Positions 28,264 to 36,987 of a stretch of 55,509 nt of DNA are shown in pieces. This stretch comes from Reyranella sp. (GTDB lineage Bacteria; Pseudomonadota; Alphaproteobacteria; Reyranellales; Reyranellaceae), in contig NZ_SCVH01000163.1 in NCBI RefSeq assembly GCF_004296935.1, positions 1 through 55,509 on the forward strand, read 5' to 3'. The notes under the pieces were generated by a model, which was not told the origin of the DNA, searched no databases, and was given only the letters and a program-made list of their open reading frames with translations. Position 1 is the first letter of the stretch, and every line of letters starts with the position of its first letter. The position numbers and the translations under genes are program-made.

Positions 28264-28924
28264 TTTCCCCGAGCGGCTTTCGCAAGCCACCGTGCACGGG
28301 AACCCGGCAATCCACCCGGGGATAACCGACGACCAGCAGGATCGTCGGCTTTTCCCAGGCTGGACGCGCGCAGATCTCGTTGAGAAAGCCCATCGGGCTC
28401 GGCGTATGGGTAAGCGTAGCGAGTCCTGCGTTGTGCAGGGCTGAGATCAGGAAGCCCGTGGCGATCCCGACCGACTCGGGCACATAGTAGTGCTTCACCG
28501 TGCGCCCATCCGGTCGCGTCCCCGATTTCTGCGCGAAGATCGCGATCAGCAGCGGAGCCTCCTCGAGGAAGGGCTTGTCGGCATCGGTACCGAGCGGCGC
28601 CAGCGCTTCGAGCCACTCCTTGGGTGCGCGACCATTGTAGAAGGTGCGCTCCTCGGCTTCAGCGGCAATACGAATGCGCTTCTTCGACGCCGGGTCTTCG
28701 ATGACGGCGAAATGCCAGGGCTGAAGATTGGCGCCGGACGGCGCCGTGCCAGCCGCAAGCAGGCACGTCTCGATCACTTCGCGAGGTACTGGCCGGCGGT
28801 CGAAGTCGCGCACCGTGCGCCGCCGCCGCAGGTCGGCGTGGAAGGCTAGAGCACGTTCCGCCATTTCTTCTGGCGCGTAGCTTCGATAGTCGGGAAGGGG
28901 TTCCCAAACCGGGTCGGTCACCAT
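28247..28924 (-). CDS. Nitroreductase-fold flavoprotein resembling iodotyrosine deiodinase
   Basis: A 225-residue FMN protein. RRRRTVRDF and [14 protein letters not shown] bind the flavin. In the lid region E92, Y96 (ERTFY) and K117 (DKPFL) have the same spacing (4 and 21) as the Glu-Tyr-Lys set that holds the amino acid zwitterion in iodotyrosine deiodinases. [13 protein letters not shown] and LLVVGYP also fit. Deiodinases reductively dehalogenate halotyrosines. A bacterial role in removing halogen from tyrosine-like or phenolic compounds is inferred from the motif only. The gene is convergent with the amidotransferase gene and has no same-strand partner. Confidence 0.82.
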   Translation of the reverse strand: MVTDPVWEPLPDYRSYAPEEMAERALAFHADLRRRRTVRDFDRRPVPREVIETCLLAAGTAPSGANLQPWHFAVIEDPASKKRIRIAAEAEERTFYNGRAPKEWLEALAPLGTDADKPFLEEAPLLIAIFAQKSGTRPDGRTVKHYYVPESVGIATGFLISALHNAGLATLTHTPSPMGFLNEICARPAWEKPTILLVVGYPRVDCRVPVHGGLRKPLGEISSWI

Positions 28925-29021
28925 GAAACCTCCTGTGTCCAGCGCCGAACTCTAGCGGCGGCGATGGCCCGGCGCACCGGCTTGGGCTAGGGTCCCGGCG
29001 AAAAGCCTGGGAGGCGCGGCA

Positions 29022-29984
29022 ATGTCTGGTGCTCTGATCTTCGTCCTGGCGCTGGTTCTGGTGGCGCTGGTGCTGGTGTTCGCTGGCGTGAAGACCGTGT
29101 CGCAGGGCACCAACTGGACCATCGAGCGGTTTGGGCGCTACACGCGCACGCTGCAGCCCGGCCTGCATCTCATCGTGCCCTTCATGGATCGCGTCGGGCG
29201 CAAGATCAACATGCAGGAGAACGTGCTCGATATTCCGCCGCAGAAGGTCATCACCAAGGACAACGCCAGCGTGCAGGTCGATGCCGTGTCGTTCTATCAG
29301 GTGATCGACGCCGCGCGCGCCGCCTACGAGGTGCAGAACCTCCATCTTGCCATCACCAACCTGGCGCTGACCAACATCCGCAGCGTCATGGGCAACATGG
29401 CGCTCGACGAGGCGCTGTCCAAGCGCAACGATATCAACAACACGCTGCTCTCGGTGATCGACCAGGCGACCGGTCCGTGGGGCGTCAAGGTGCTGCGCAT
29501 CGAGGTCAAGGACATAGCGCCACCCGAGGACATCGTGGTGGCGATGGGCCGGCAGATGAAGGCCGAGCGCGAGAAGCGCGCCACCATCCTCGAGTCCGAG
29601 GGCGTGCGCGAATCGAGCATCCAGCGCGCCGAGGGCGAGAAGCAGTCGGCCATCCTGACCGCCGAGGGACGGCGCGAGGCGGCGTTCCGCGACGCCGAGG
29701 CGCGCGAGCGCATGGCCGAGGCCGAGGCCAAGGCGACCTCCGTCGTGGCCCAGGCGATTGCTGGCAACGGCGTGCAGGCGACCAACTACTTCCTCGGCAC
29801 GAAATACGTCGAGGCGCTGGCCAAGATGGGCTCCAGCCCCAATGCCAAGGTCTTCTTCCTGCCGGTCGAGGCGGCCGGGATCATGGCCTCGATCGCCGGC
29901 ATCGGCGAACTCGCCAAGGAAGCCCAGGCGCGCGGCGTCGAGGCTGCTGCCCGGCCGCGCGGTTCGGTTCCCAACGCAGGCTAG
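29022..29984 (+). CDS. SPFH/band 7 membrane protein (QmcA/stomatin-like)
   Basis: A 320-residue protein with one N-terminal membrane segment (3-22), then a band 7 domain: RFGRYTRTLQPGLHLIVPF, DVPPQ-like DIPPQKVITKDNASVQVDA, and LRIEVKDIAPPEDI. A helical, charged region rich in Glu, Arg and Ala (about 190-245) follows. Members scaffold membrane microdomains and regulate proteases such as FtsH. The ATG follows GGGAGGCGCGGCA. It is followed within 10 bases by an NfeD-type gene, the usual partner. Confidence 0.9.
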   Translation: MSGALIFVLALVLVALVLVFAGVKTVSQGTNWTIERFGRYTRTLQPGLHLIVPFMDRVGRKINMQENVLDIPPQKVITKDNASVQVDAVSFYQVIDAARAAYEVQNLHLAITNLALTNIRSVMGNMALDEALSKRNDINNTLLSVIDQATGPWGVKVLRIEVKDIAPPEDIVVAMGRQMKAEREKRATILESEGVRESSIQRAEGEKQSAILTAEGRREAAFRDAEARERMAEAEAKATSVVAQAIAGNGVQATNYFLGTKYVEALAKMGSSPNAKVFFLPVEAAGIMASIAGIGELAKEAQARGVEAAARPRGSVPNAG

Positions 29985-29994
29985 GGCGGCGGCG

Positions 29995-30441
29995 ATGACG
30001 ATGTTCAAGGTTGTCTTCTGGTACTGGTGGGCGCTCGCCGCACTGCTGCTCGTCTTCGAAATGATGCTGCCCGGCATCGTCTTCCTGTTCTTGGCGCTGG
30101 GCGCGGCGGCGGCCGGCCTGTTCCTGCTGGTCGTGGCCGACCTGTCGCTCGAATGGCAGCTTGCGGTGTTTGCCGTCGTGGCCGTGGCCTCGGCGATCGG
30201 CCTGCGCCCGACCCTGCGCCGGCTGCAGGCGCGCGATACGACACCCAACACCATCAACGCCCGGGGCGACAGCCTGGTCGGGCGGATCGTCGTGCTCGAC
30301 CAGCCGATCCTGAACGGCCGCGGCCGGGTGGTACTGGGCGACGGCAGTTGGACTGTCATCGGGCCCGACATGGCGGTGGGCGCCAAAGTGCGTGTGACGG
30401 CCGTGAACGGCACCGAGCTGTCGGTCGTGCCCGCGCCTTAA
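29995..30441 (+). CDS. NfeD-like membrane protein (partner of SPFH protein)
   Basis: A 148-residue protein with two to three membrane segments (about 8-70), then a C-terminal OB-fold-like domain, DSLVGRIVVLDQPILNGRG and VRVTAVNGTELSVVPA. This is the short NfeD1b form that accompanies stomatin-type proteins. The start at 29995 follows GGGCGGCGGCG and leaves a 10-base gap to the SPFH gene. An upstream in-frame opening overlaps the SPFH coding region and is not used. Confidence 0.87.
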   Translation: MTMFKVVFWYWWALAALLLVFEMMLPGIVFLFLALGAAAAGLFLLVVADLSLEWQLAVFAVVAVASAIGLRPTLRRLQARDTTPNTINARGDSLVGRIVVLDQPILNGRGRVVLGDGSWTVIGPDMAVGAKVRVTAVNGTELSVVPAP

Positions 30442-30515
30442 ACCGACGCCCGTTCATCGGGGTTGTTAATAGTTAACCAAAGGGTTATGTATTGGCTTCT
30501 TCGGAAGGGGTAGCC

Positions 30516-31754
30516 ATGAAGCTGTTCTATGGTTGGGTGATCGTCGGCGCCGGCGCGCTGATGGGATGCGTCGCCATCGGCGCGATGTTCTCGCTGGCGG
30601 TATTCCTGCAACCCATGTCCGACGCGACCGGCTGGTCGCGCACCGGCATCTCGACCACCATGACGATCGACTTTCTGGTGATGGGCGTCGCCGCCTTCGG
30701 CTGGGGCGCACTCACCGACCGCTTCGGTCCGCGCATCGTCGTGCTCGCTGGCGCGATCCTGCTGGGCCTCGGGTTGGTGCTGGCGAGTCGCGCCACCAGC
30801 CTGCTCGAATTCCAGATCGTCTATGGCGTGGTGGTGGGTGTCGCGGCCGGCGCCGTCTTCGCACCGATGATGGCCACGGTCACCGGCTGGTTCGACAAGC
30901 ACCGGAGTCTCGCCGTCTCGCTGGTGTCGGCCGGCATGGGCATGGCGCCAATGACGGTGGCGCCGTTCGCGCAGTGGCTGATCCAGTCCTACGACTGGCG
31001 CACCGCGCAGCTCATCATCGGCATCGCGGCCTGGTTGCTCCTGATCCCGGCGGCGCTGCTGGTACGCCGCGCGCCGACCGCGGCAGTAGGCGCGCCAGGC
31101 CTGCCGGCCGAAGGCGGCGAGGACCTGACCGTGGGGCGTGCGCTGCGCTCGCCGCAGTTCATCGTGCTGTCGCTCACCTTCTTCTTCTGCTGCGCCGCGC
31201 ACTCCGGTCCGATCTTCCATGTCGTGAGCTATGCCTTGGCCTGTGGCCTGCCCGCCATGACGGCGGTCACCATCTACAGCGCCGAGGGCCTCGCGGGCCT
31301 GGGCGGCCGGCTGCTGTTCGGCCTGCTCGGCGACCGGTTCGGCGCCCGCCGCATCGTCGTGCTTGGCCTGATGGTGCAGGCGGTGGGCGCCGGCGCCTAC
31401 TACTTCGCGCGCAGCGCCGGCGAGTTCTATGCCGTCGCCATCGTGTTCGGCATGGCCTATGGCGGCGTGATGCCGCTCTACGCCGTGATCGCGCGCGAAT
31501 ACTTTCCCATGCGCATCATGGGCACCGTGATCGGTGGTTCGTCGATGATCGCGAGCCTCGGCATGGCGCTGGGACCGGCCGCCGGCGGCTGGATCTTCGA
31601 TACCTTTGGCGGCTACGGCCTCCTCTATATCGGCTCGTTCGGCGTCGGTCTTGCTGCCGTGGCGATGGCGCTCGCCTTTCCGTCGCTGCCCGTCGCGTCG
31701 GGCAGGGCATTGCAGCCCCGCCGACTCGCGTCCCAGGGCGGCGCTCAATCGTAG
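30516..31754 (+). CDS. MFS transporter (monocarboxylate/oxalate-formate antiporter-like)
   Basis: A 412-residue MFS carrier with 12 predicted membrane segments. The N terminus FYGWVIVGAGALMGCVAIG and the loop GALTDRFGPRIVVLAG are typical of the MCT/OxlT-like group, which carries carboxylates. The start at 30516 follows GGAAGGGG. It converges with the S1/P1-like gene, overlapping by 10 bases. A related carrier is on the opposite strand at 34682-35914, and the acetamidase/formamidase gene lies between them. Substrate not known. Confidence 0.86.
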   Translation: MKLFYGWVIVGAGALMGCVAIGAMFSLAVFLQPMSDATGWSRTGISTTMTIDFLVMGVAAFGWGALTDRFGPRIVVLAGAILLGLGLVLASRATSLLEFQIVYGVVVGVAAGAVFAPMMATVTGWFDKHRSLAVSLVSAGMGMAPMTVAPFAQWLIQSYDWRTAQLIIGIAAWLLLIPAALLVRRAPTAAVGAPGLPAEGGEDLTVGRALRSPQFIVLSLTFFFCCAAHSGPIFHVVSYALACGLPAMTAVTIYSAEGLAGLGGRLLFGLLGDRFGARRIVVLGLMVQAVGAGAYYFARSAGEFYAVAIVFGMAYGGVMPLYAVIAREYFPMRIMGTVIGGSSMIASLGMALGPAAGGWIFDTFGGYGLLYIGSFGVGLAAVAMALAFPSLPVASGRALQPRRLASQGGAQS

Positions 31755-32779
31755 TGGAAATCGTCCCAGCGCAGGATGTGCTTGCCCGACAGGATGTCGC
31801 GCATGGCGACGACGGGGTCGCCGACGGAGAGATTGCTGCTTGCCCTCCAGGCGTCGATGACCATGTCACGGACCGCCGCGGCACCCATGCTGAGCTGTGA
31901 CGTCACCAGGGCGATCGCTTCCGGCGCGGCCGCCTTGAATGCACCCTTCTTGTCGAGCTCGTACATCGGCACGACGAACTTGTTGCTGTCGAGGATCAGC
32001 TTGGTGGTCCGGTCCCAGATCGAGCAACCGCAGGCGTCGTAGGGCGGCACGCCGCTTTTCACCACGTCACGCTTGATGTTTCGGCGCACGAACGTTCCCT
32101 TGATGAAAATGTCCATGGCGTCGCCGGTGGCATAGCCTTGCGGGTTGGGATAGGTCCCCCAACCGTAGAAGTGCTGCGAGGTGTGCAGCGGCATGCTAGC
32201 GTCTCCGGGAAAGTGACTCCAATAGCCGAGATCCCTCAGGATCAGCAGTTCGCGTTGCTGGCGATCCTTGTCGAAGCGGGCGCGGTCGGCGGGATCGACT
32301 GCCGTCTTCGCGCCGATCGATGACGCCCGCCAGTAGGCGAAATCCTTGGCGAGCTGCTGCCAGCCGATGACGATGGCGTAGGGCAGGTAGCCCGCCTTGT
32401 ACTGGCTGCTGCCACCCTTGAGCAGCCGCGTGGCGTACTCGTCGAGCGTGATCGGCAGCTCGCGCAACGGCAGGATGCCGGCAACGGCGCCTTGGTCCGA
32501 CAGAAGAACGAAATGCATGGCGTTGAGGGCATTGTCGTGCGGGTCACCGGTGTGCTTGTCGCGGTCCGGCTCGCGGCCGAAGGGCGCGATGATCTCCACG
32601 GCCTGTGGTGTGCGCAGGAACGCTGGAATCTCGTCGGGAAACAACTCGGCGGCGATGCCACTGATGAATTCATGACCGGTCGCACCCCAGGCATGGGCCG
32701 GGCCGGGAGGCGACAACACGGCAGCTTCCGCCACGAGCAGCCAAATCCCCAGCCGCTTCACGATCTGCAGAATTCTCAT
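31745..32779 (-). CDS. Secreted S1/P1 nuclease / zinc phospholipase C-like protein
   Basis: A 344-residue exported protein. The signal peptide ends at GPAHA and the mature chain begins WGATGHEF, giving a tryptophan at position 1 and a histidine at position 6, as in P1 nuclease and phospholipase C. Further on, SHFPGDASMPLH has the H-x3-D-x5-H spacing of the zinc site. The fold binds three zinc ions and hydrolyses phosphodiesters or phosphate monoesters. Later ligands are less clear, and overall similarity may be low. Substrate could be nucleic acid, nucleotide or phospholipid. The start follows GGGAG. Confidence 0.7.
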   Translation of the reverse strand: MRILQIVKRLGIWLLVAEAAVLSPPGPAHAWGATGHEFISGIAAELFPDEIPAFLRTPQAVEIIAPFGREPDRDKHTGDPHDNALNAMHFVLLSDQGAVAGILPLRELPITLDEYATRLLKGGSSQYKAGYLPYAIVIGWQQLAKDFAYWRASSIGAKTAVDPADRARFDKDRQQRELLILRDLGYWSHFPGDASMPLHTSQHFYGWGTYPNPQGYATGDAMDIFIKGTFVRRNIKRDVVKSGVPPYDACGCSIWDRTTKLILDSNKFVVPMYELDKKGAFKAAAPEAIALVTSQLSMGAAAVRDMVIDAWRASSNLSVGDPVVAMRDILSGKHILRWDDFHYD

Positions 32780-32855
32780 GGTCTCCCAGTTGCAAACCAC
32801 GCTCGTCTTACCATCCGTCCAGGAACTTGGCGATGCGGCCCGAGGCCGGCACGCA

Positions 32856-33794
32856 TCAGCCGCCAATCAGGCTCTTGGCGATCATGCAGTGGATGCCCTT
32901 ATTGCCGTCGACCGTCTGCGTGACGTGCAGATCGGCCTGCAGGCTGCACAGCATGTAGGCGTCTGCCGCCGAGAGGCCGGTTTTGGCTGTGATCAGCCGG
33001 ATCATGTCGCGCAGTGCTTCCTTGGCGGCGTCGTCGAGGTCGGGATCGAAACCGTGCGTGATCCAGTGCGTCGCGGTCTCAGCGCGCGGGTTGTTGAGTT
33101 TCATGTCCTTGCGCACGGTGAAGCGAAAGGTGCCGCTGAGAGACGTTTCGAGCGCCGTCAGGTTGACCTCGCCATCGCCCTGCACGCCGTGGCCATCGCC
33201 GGTCGAGAACAGCCCGCCCGGGGCGAACACCGGCAGGTAGACTGTCGTGCCTACGTTGAAGTGCTTGTTGTCGATGTTGCCGCCGAAGGCGCGCGGCTCG
33301 ACCGAGCTGCACTGGCCCCATTCCGGTGGCGGTGCCACGCCCATGATGCCAAAGAACGGCTTTAGCTGGACCTCCAGCCCCCACGGCATGGTGCAGACGC
33401 CGCGGTTCGAATCGATCAGGATGTGCGTCAGGCGATAGAAGGGGAAGTCCTCAGGCAGGGTGCCCATCAGCGGCCGCTGCACGTTCCAGCCCCAGTTGGT
33501 GCGGAACTTGATGTCGAGAACCTCGACCGCCAGCGTGTCGCCGCGTTCGGCGCCCTCGACATGGACCGGGCCGGTGAGGATATGGCGGCCGATGTGCGGC
33601 TTCAGCTTGGCCAGGATCTCGCGATGTTCGGGCAGCACGTTCATCGGCGGCTCAGGCAGGATCTCGGCGGCGCCGGACACGCAGTGGATGGTGGCGATGT
33701 CGCCCGACTTGATGCTGAGTTGGGGCTTCAGCTGGCTGTCGAAATAGCCCCAGTGGCAGGTCTCGGGCGAGGAATGAAGTTCATGCGTGGCCAT
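32856..33794 (-). CDS. Acetamidase/formamidase family amidohydrolase
   Basis: A 312-residue member of the FmdA/AmdA family. Landmarks are HWGYFDSQLKP, GPVHVEGAERGDTLAVEVLD, FGGNIDNKHFNVGTTVYLPV and GDGHGVQGDGEVN, typical core strands of the family. It hydrolyses short amides to acid and ammonia. No signal peptide. The start at 33794 follows GGGAGACCGC. It is upstream, on the same strand, of the S1/P1-like gene with a 76-base gap and opposite to RlmJ. Actual amide substrate unknown. Confidence 0.88.
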   Translation of the reverse strand: MATHELHSSPETCHWGYFDSQLKPQLSIKSGDIATIHCVSGAAEILPEPPMNVLPEHREILAKLKPHIGRHILTGPVHVEGAERGDTLAVEVLDIKFRTNWGWNVQRPLMGTLPEDFPFYRLTHILIDSNRGVCTMPWGLEVQLKPFFGIMGVAPPPEWGQCSSVEPRAFGGNIDNKHFNVGTTVYLPVFAPGGLFSTGDGHGVQGDGEVNLTALETSLSGTFRFTVRKDMKLNNPRAETATHWITHGFDPDLDDAAKEALRDMIRLITAKTGLSAADAYMLCSLQADLHVTQTVDGNKGIHCMIAKSLIGG

Positions 33795-33870
33795 GCGGTC
33801 TCCCATTCTTACGCAAGGGTTGAAGCACATACCGTGCCCCCAAATCCATTGGCGATGCTATAGCCGGAGC

Positions 33871-34734
33871 ATGAACTACCGCCACGGCTACCATGCCGGC
33901 AATTTCGCTGATGTCCTAAAGCACACAGCGCTGTGCGAACTGCTGCGGCTGCTGCTGTCCAAAGACAAGAAGCTGTTCGTGCTCGACACCCATGCCGGGA
34001 CCGGCGGCTACGATCTCGCCGGTGCGCTGGCCGGGCGCACCGGCGAGGCCGACGCGGGCATCGCCCGTCTCGCCACGGCGCCGCGTGAAGGCATGCCGGC
34101 CCCTGTGGCGCGCTACCTCGCCGCGGTAGCAGCCTACGACCGCAAGTTCGGTGCCTCGGGCGGGAGACTGCGGCGTTATCCTGGCTCGCCGCGGCTGATC
34201 CGGGCCGCCCTTCGGCCGGGCGACCGTTTCGTCGCCTGCGAATTGCATGCGGAAGATGCGCTGGCGTTGAAGCGCGAGTTCGCGGGTGACCGTGCGGTCG
34301 AGGTGCGCGCGGCTGATGGCTACAAGGCGCTGAAGGCGATGCTGCCGCCGCCGGAGCGGCGAGGCCTGATCCTGATCGATCCACCTTTCGAGGCTGTGGA
34401 CGAGTTCGAGCGTCTGGCGCGCGCGGTGCGGCAGGGCCTGCGCCGGTTCGCCACCGGTTGCTATGCGATCTGGTATCCGATCAAGGACGAAGCGGCCGCC
34501 GCTGCCTTCGTGGCGGCGCTGGATGCTCCCAAGCGCCTGGTCCTGGAACTCCGGGTCGCTGGCGAGGTTGGTGCCGGCAAGCTCACCGCCTGCGGCCTGG
34601 CCGTGATCAATCCACCATGGCGCTTCGAGGAAGCGATGGCCGAGGCCTTGCCCTGGATCGCTTCAGTGCTGGGCGGGCGGGCTAGCCTCGTCGCGCCGCC
34701 AGCCAGCGTCCCGGCTCCGGCATCGCCAGCGTAA
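33871..34734 (+). CDS. rlmJ: 23S rRNA (adenine(2030)-N6)-methyltransferase RlmJ
   Basis: A 287-residue protein beginning MNYRHGYHAGNFADVLKH, the typical RlmJ N terminus, which fixes the start at 33871. It has DTHAGTGGYDL for S-adenosylmethionine and the catalytic motif LILIDPPFEA (DPPF instead of the common DPPY). The region TACGLAVINPPW closes the family pattern. It methylates A2030 of 23S rRNA. The C-terminal 53 bases overlap the convergent MFS gene, including a Pro/Ala-rich tail ending in PAPASPA that is probably dispensable. Confidence 0.92.
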   Translation: MNYRHGYHAGNFADVLKHTALCELLRLLLSKDKKLFVLDTHAGTGGYDLAGALAGRTGEADAGIARLATAPREGMPAPVARYLAAVAAYDRKFGASGGRLRRYPGSPRLIRAALRPGDRFVACELHAEDALALKREFAGDRAVEVRAADGYKALKAMLPPPERRGLILIDPPFEAVDEFERLARAVRQGLRRFATGCYAIWYPIKDEAAAAAFVAALDAPKRLVLELRVAGEVGAGKLTACGLAVINPPWRFEEAMAEALPWIASVLGGRASLVAPPASVPAPASPA

Positions 34735-35914
34735 TGGCAAAAGACACCAGACAGAGCGCGGCGCCCGCCAGGATCGCCCCGGTGTAGGAGCCGAAGAAGT
34801 CGTAGGCATAGCCCGCGACGGGCGCGCCGAGCAGGGCGCCGAACGCCACACCGCTGTAGAGCGCGCCGATGATCGAGCCCAGCGCCCGGCCGCCGAAGTA
34901 ATCCGCGGCGAGCGACGGCGCGATGGCCACGAACCCGCCGTAGAAGGCGCCGAACACCAGGGCAAAAACGATGAGCGCGGGCCCACTGGTCGACACCGAC
35001 CAGATCACCAGCATGACGCCTGCGCCGACATACATCAGGCTGAACGAGAGGCGGCGGCCGAGCCAGTTGGTGACGCTCGCGAACAGGAATCGCCCGACGG
35101 TGCTGCCGACTCCCAGAAGGACAATCAGCAGGACGCCGAAGCCCTCGCCCAGTCCGAGGTCGGTGGCGTAGGGCGCCAGGTGCACGAATGGCACGAACAG
35201 GCCGAACGACATCATCAGGGCGCCGACATAGATCGCCCAGAAGGGCAGGGAACGCATCGCCTGGCCCAGGGTATGGCCGGCCGGAATCGCCGATGCACCG
35301 CCAGGCGAGGGCGTATCGCCGTCGGGCGCAAGGCCGTAGTGCTCCGGCGACGGGCGCACCAGGATTCCGCTTGCGATGGCACCGACGACCGTCAGCGTGG
35401 CCAGCACGAGATAGGTCTGGCGCCACCCCAGCGCAGAGATCAACTCGTGGGCGAGCGGCGCGCCCACCAGGGTGCCAACGCCGATCCCGGCCACGGCGAG
35501 CCCGCTTGCCGCGCCGCGGCGGCGGATGAACCAGCGCTGGACCGCGGCGATGCTCGGCACATAGGACAGCCCGACGCCGACGCCAACGCCGAGGCCGTAG
35601 CCGAGATAGATCTGCCACAAGGCGGTCGCCTGTGAAGCAGCCGCAAGGCCCAACGCCACCAGCAGCAGGCCGCCCACGACGAGCGGGCGCGGCCCGGTGC
35701 GGTCGGCGATCAGACCGGCGGGAAAGCCCAGCTGGAAGTAGAGGAACGCCGAGATCGAGAAGACCAGCGAGGTCTCGCCGCGACGGGCGCCGAACTCGGT
35801 TTCGAGGGCGCCGAAGAACGCGGCAAAGGAATAGGCCACCGCGTAGCCGGTCATCATGCACAGGAAGGCCCCGGCGACGACCCACCAGCCGGCGAACGGA
35901 CGCACGAAAGTCAT
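34682..35914 (-). CDS. MFS transporter (MCT-type)
   Basis: A 410-residue carrier with 12 predicted membrane segments. The N terminus GWWVVAGAFLCMMTGYAVAYSF and the loop LIADRTGPRPLVVGGLLL place it near the monocarboxylate/OxlT-like group. It is related to but clearly distinct from the carrier at 30516. Its 3' end lies within the rlmJ 3' end over 53 bases, antisense. The start is preceded by a weak ribosome site. The transported acid or anion is unknown. Confidence 0.85.
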   Translation of the reverse strand: MTFVRPFAGWWVVAGAFLCMMTGYAVAYSFAAFFGALETEFGARRGETSLVFSISAFLYFQLGFPAGLIADRTGPRPLVVGGLLLVALGLAAASQATALWQIYLGYGLGVGVGVGLSYVPSIAAVQRWFIRRRGAASGLAVAGIGVGTLVGAPLAHELISALGWRQTYLVLATLTVVGAIASGILVRPSPEHYGLAPDGDTPSPGGASAIPAGHTLGQAMRSLPFWAIYVGALMMSFGLFVPFVHLAPYATDLGLGEGFGVLLIVLLGVGSTVGRFLFASVTNWLGRRLSFSLMYVGAGVMLVIWSVSTSGPALIVFALVFGAFYGGFVAIAPSLAADYFGGRALGSIIGALYSGVAFGALLGAPVAGYAYDFFGSYTGAILAGAALCLVSFAITLAMPEPGRWLAARRG

Positions 35915-36032
35915 TTCTCGGTCTCGGTCATGGCGAAAGGTTAGGGTGCCGAAATGTCAGGCACCACGGTCAACCATTCGGCCGGTACCGAGGTGTTTTG
36001 CAGATCGTCCGTGTTCCGCCCGGGATCGGCGG

Positions 36033-36878
36033 TCACTTCTTGTCGCCGTTCTTCTTGTTGTTGCCTTTGCCACCTTCCTTGCCGTTCTCCGGCGTCCAGC
36101 CCCACATGTTGAAGGCGGCGGCCGCGACTGCGGGATCGAGCTCGGGTTCGGTGAGGGTCATTCCGCTGCCCAGAGTGTCGGCAACGATCTTCAGGCCGGT
36201 GAGGCGGGCCTGCATCTTGTTGTCTGACGCGATAACGTGCCAGGGAGCCTGTTCTGTGTCGGTGCGCTCGAGCATGTTGTCGTAGGCTTCCAGATACTCC
36301 TTGCGTTTGGCGATGTTGCGGAAATCCTCCAGCCCGATCTTGTAGCGCTTGTGCGGCTTGCTCAGCCGATCGAGCATTCGCCGCTTCTGTTCCTCGGCGC
36401 TGACATGGACGAGAAGCTTGACGATGCAGACGCCGTCGTCGGTGAGCTGGCGTTCGAATTCGTTGATCTCGCGGTAGGCCCGCTTCCACGAGTCCTTGTC
36501 GCAGAAGCCCTCGACGCGCTCGACCAGAACGCGGCCATACCAGGTGCGGTCGAAGATCGCCCAGTCGCCGGGAACCGGCAGGCGCTGCCAGAAGCGCCAG
36601 AGATAATGGCGGCCCTGGTCTTCGGGCGATGGCGCGCCGATGCGCCAGACATGCACCGATTTCGGCTCGAGGCCGTCGACCAGACGCCCAATCAGGCCGC
36701 CCTTGCCGGAGGCGTCCCAGCCGTCGATGCAGATGATGGCCCGCCGGCGGTCGTGCAGATAGTGGATCTGCAGGTCGAGCAGCCGGGTCTGCAGCTTCCG
36801 GAGGTCGCGTTCATAGGTCTCTTCATCCAATGGACCTTCGATCATCTCGATCTTGTCCAGGGCCGGCCATTTTCCCAT
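36033..36878 (-). CDS. ppk2: Polyphosphate kinase 2
   Basis: A 281-residue single-domain PPK2. Walker A is GWDASGKGGLIGRLVD, Walker B-like FDRTWYGRVLVERVEG follows, and the lid region includes SKPHKRYKIGLEDF. It transfers phosphate between polyphosphate and nucleotides, and bacterial PPK2s often make GTP or ATP from polyphosphate. The start at 36878 follows CGGGAGGAACAA. The C terminus ends in a Gly/Lys/Asn-rich tail (NGKEGGKGNNKKNGDKK). It is divergent from the Mla operon across about 110 bases. Confidence 0.92.
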   Translation of the reverse strand: MGKWPALDKIEMIEGPLDEETYERDLRKLQTRLLDLQIHYLHDRRRAIICIDGWDASGKGGLIGRLVDGLEPKSVHVWRIGAPSPEDQGRHYLWRFWQRLPVPGDWAIFDRTWYGRVLVERVEGFCDKDSWKRAYREINEFERQLTDDGVCIVKLLVHVSAEEQKRRMLDRLSKPHKRYKIGLEDFRNIAKRKEYLEAYDNMLERTDTEQAPWHVIASDNKMQARLTGLKIVADTLGSGMTLTEPELDPAVAAAAFNMWGWTPENGKEGGKGNNKKNGDKK

Positions 36879-36987
36879 TTGTTCCTCCCGCCGCAGATCG
36901 TGCCAGTGGCCGAGAAGTAGGGCAATGAGTGCGGACCGGCTGTAGGGAGATTGACAGCATGAACCGTGGCGACGACTAATCTCGCCA

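Noticed and set aside
28659-30413. 584-residue minus-strand open frame opposite the SPFH and NfeD genes
   Set aside because: Shadow frame over two conserved genes; no domain seen.
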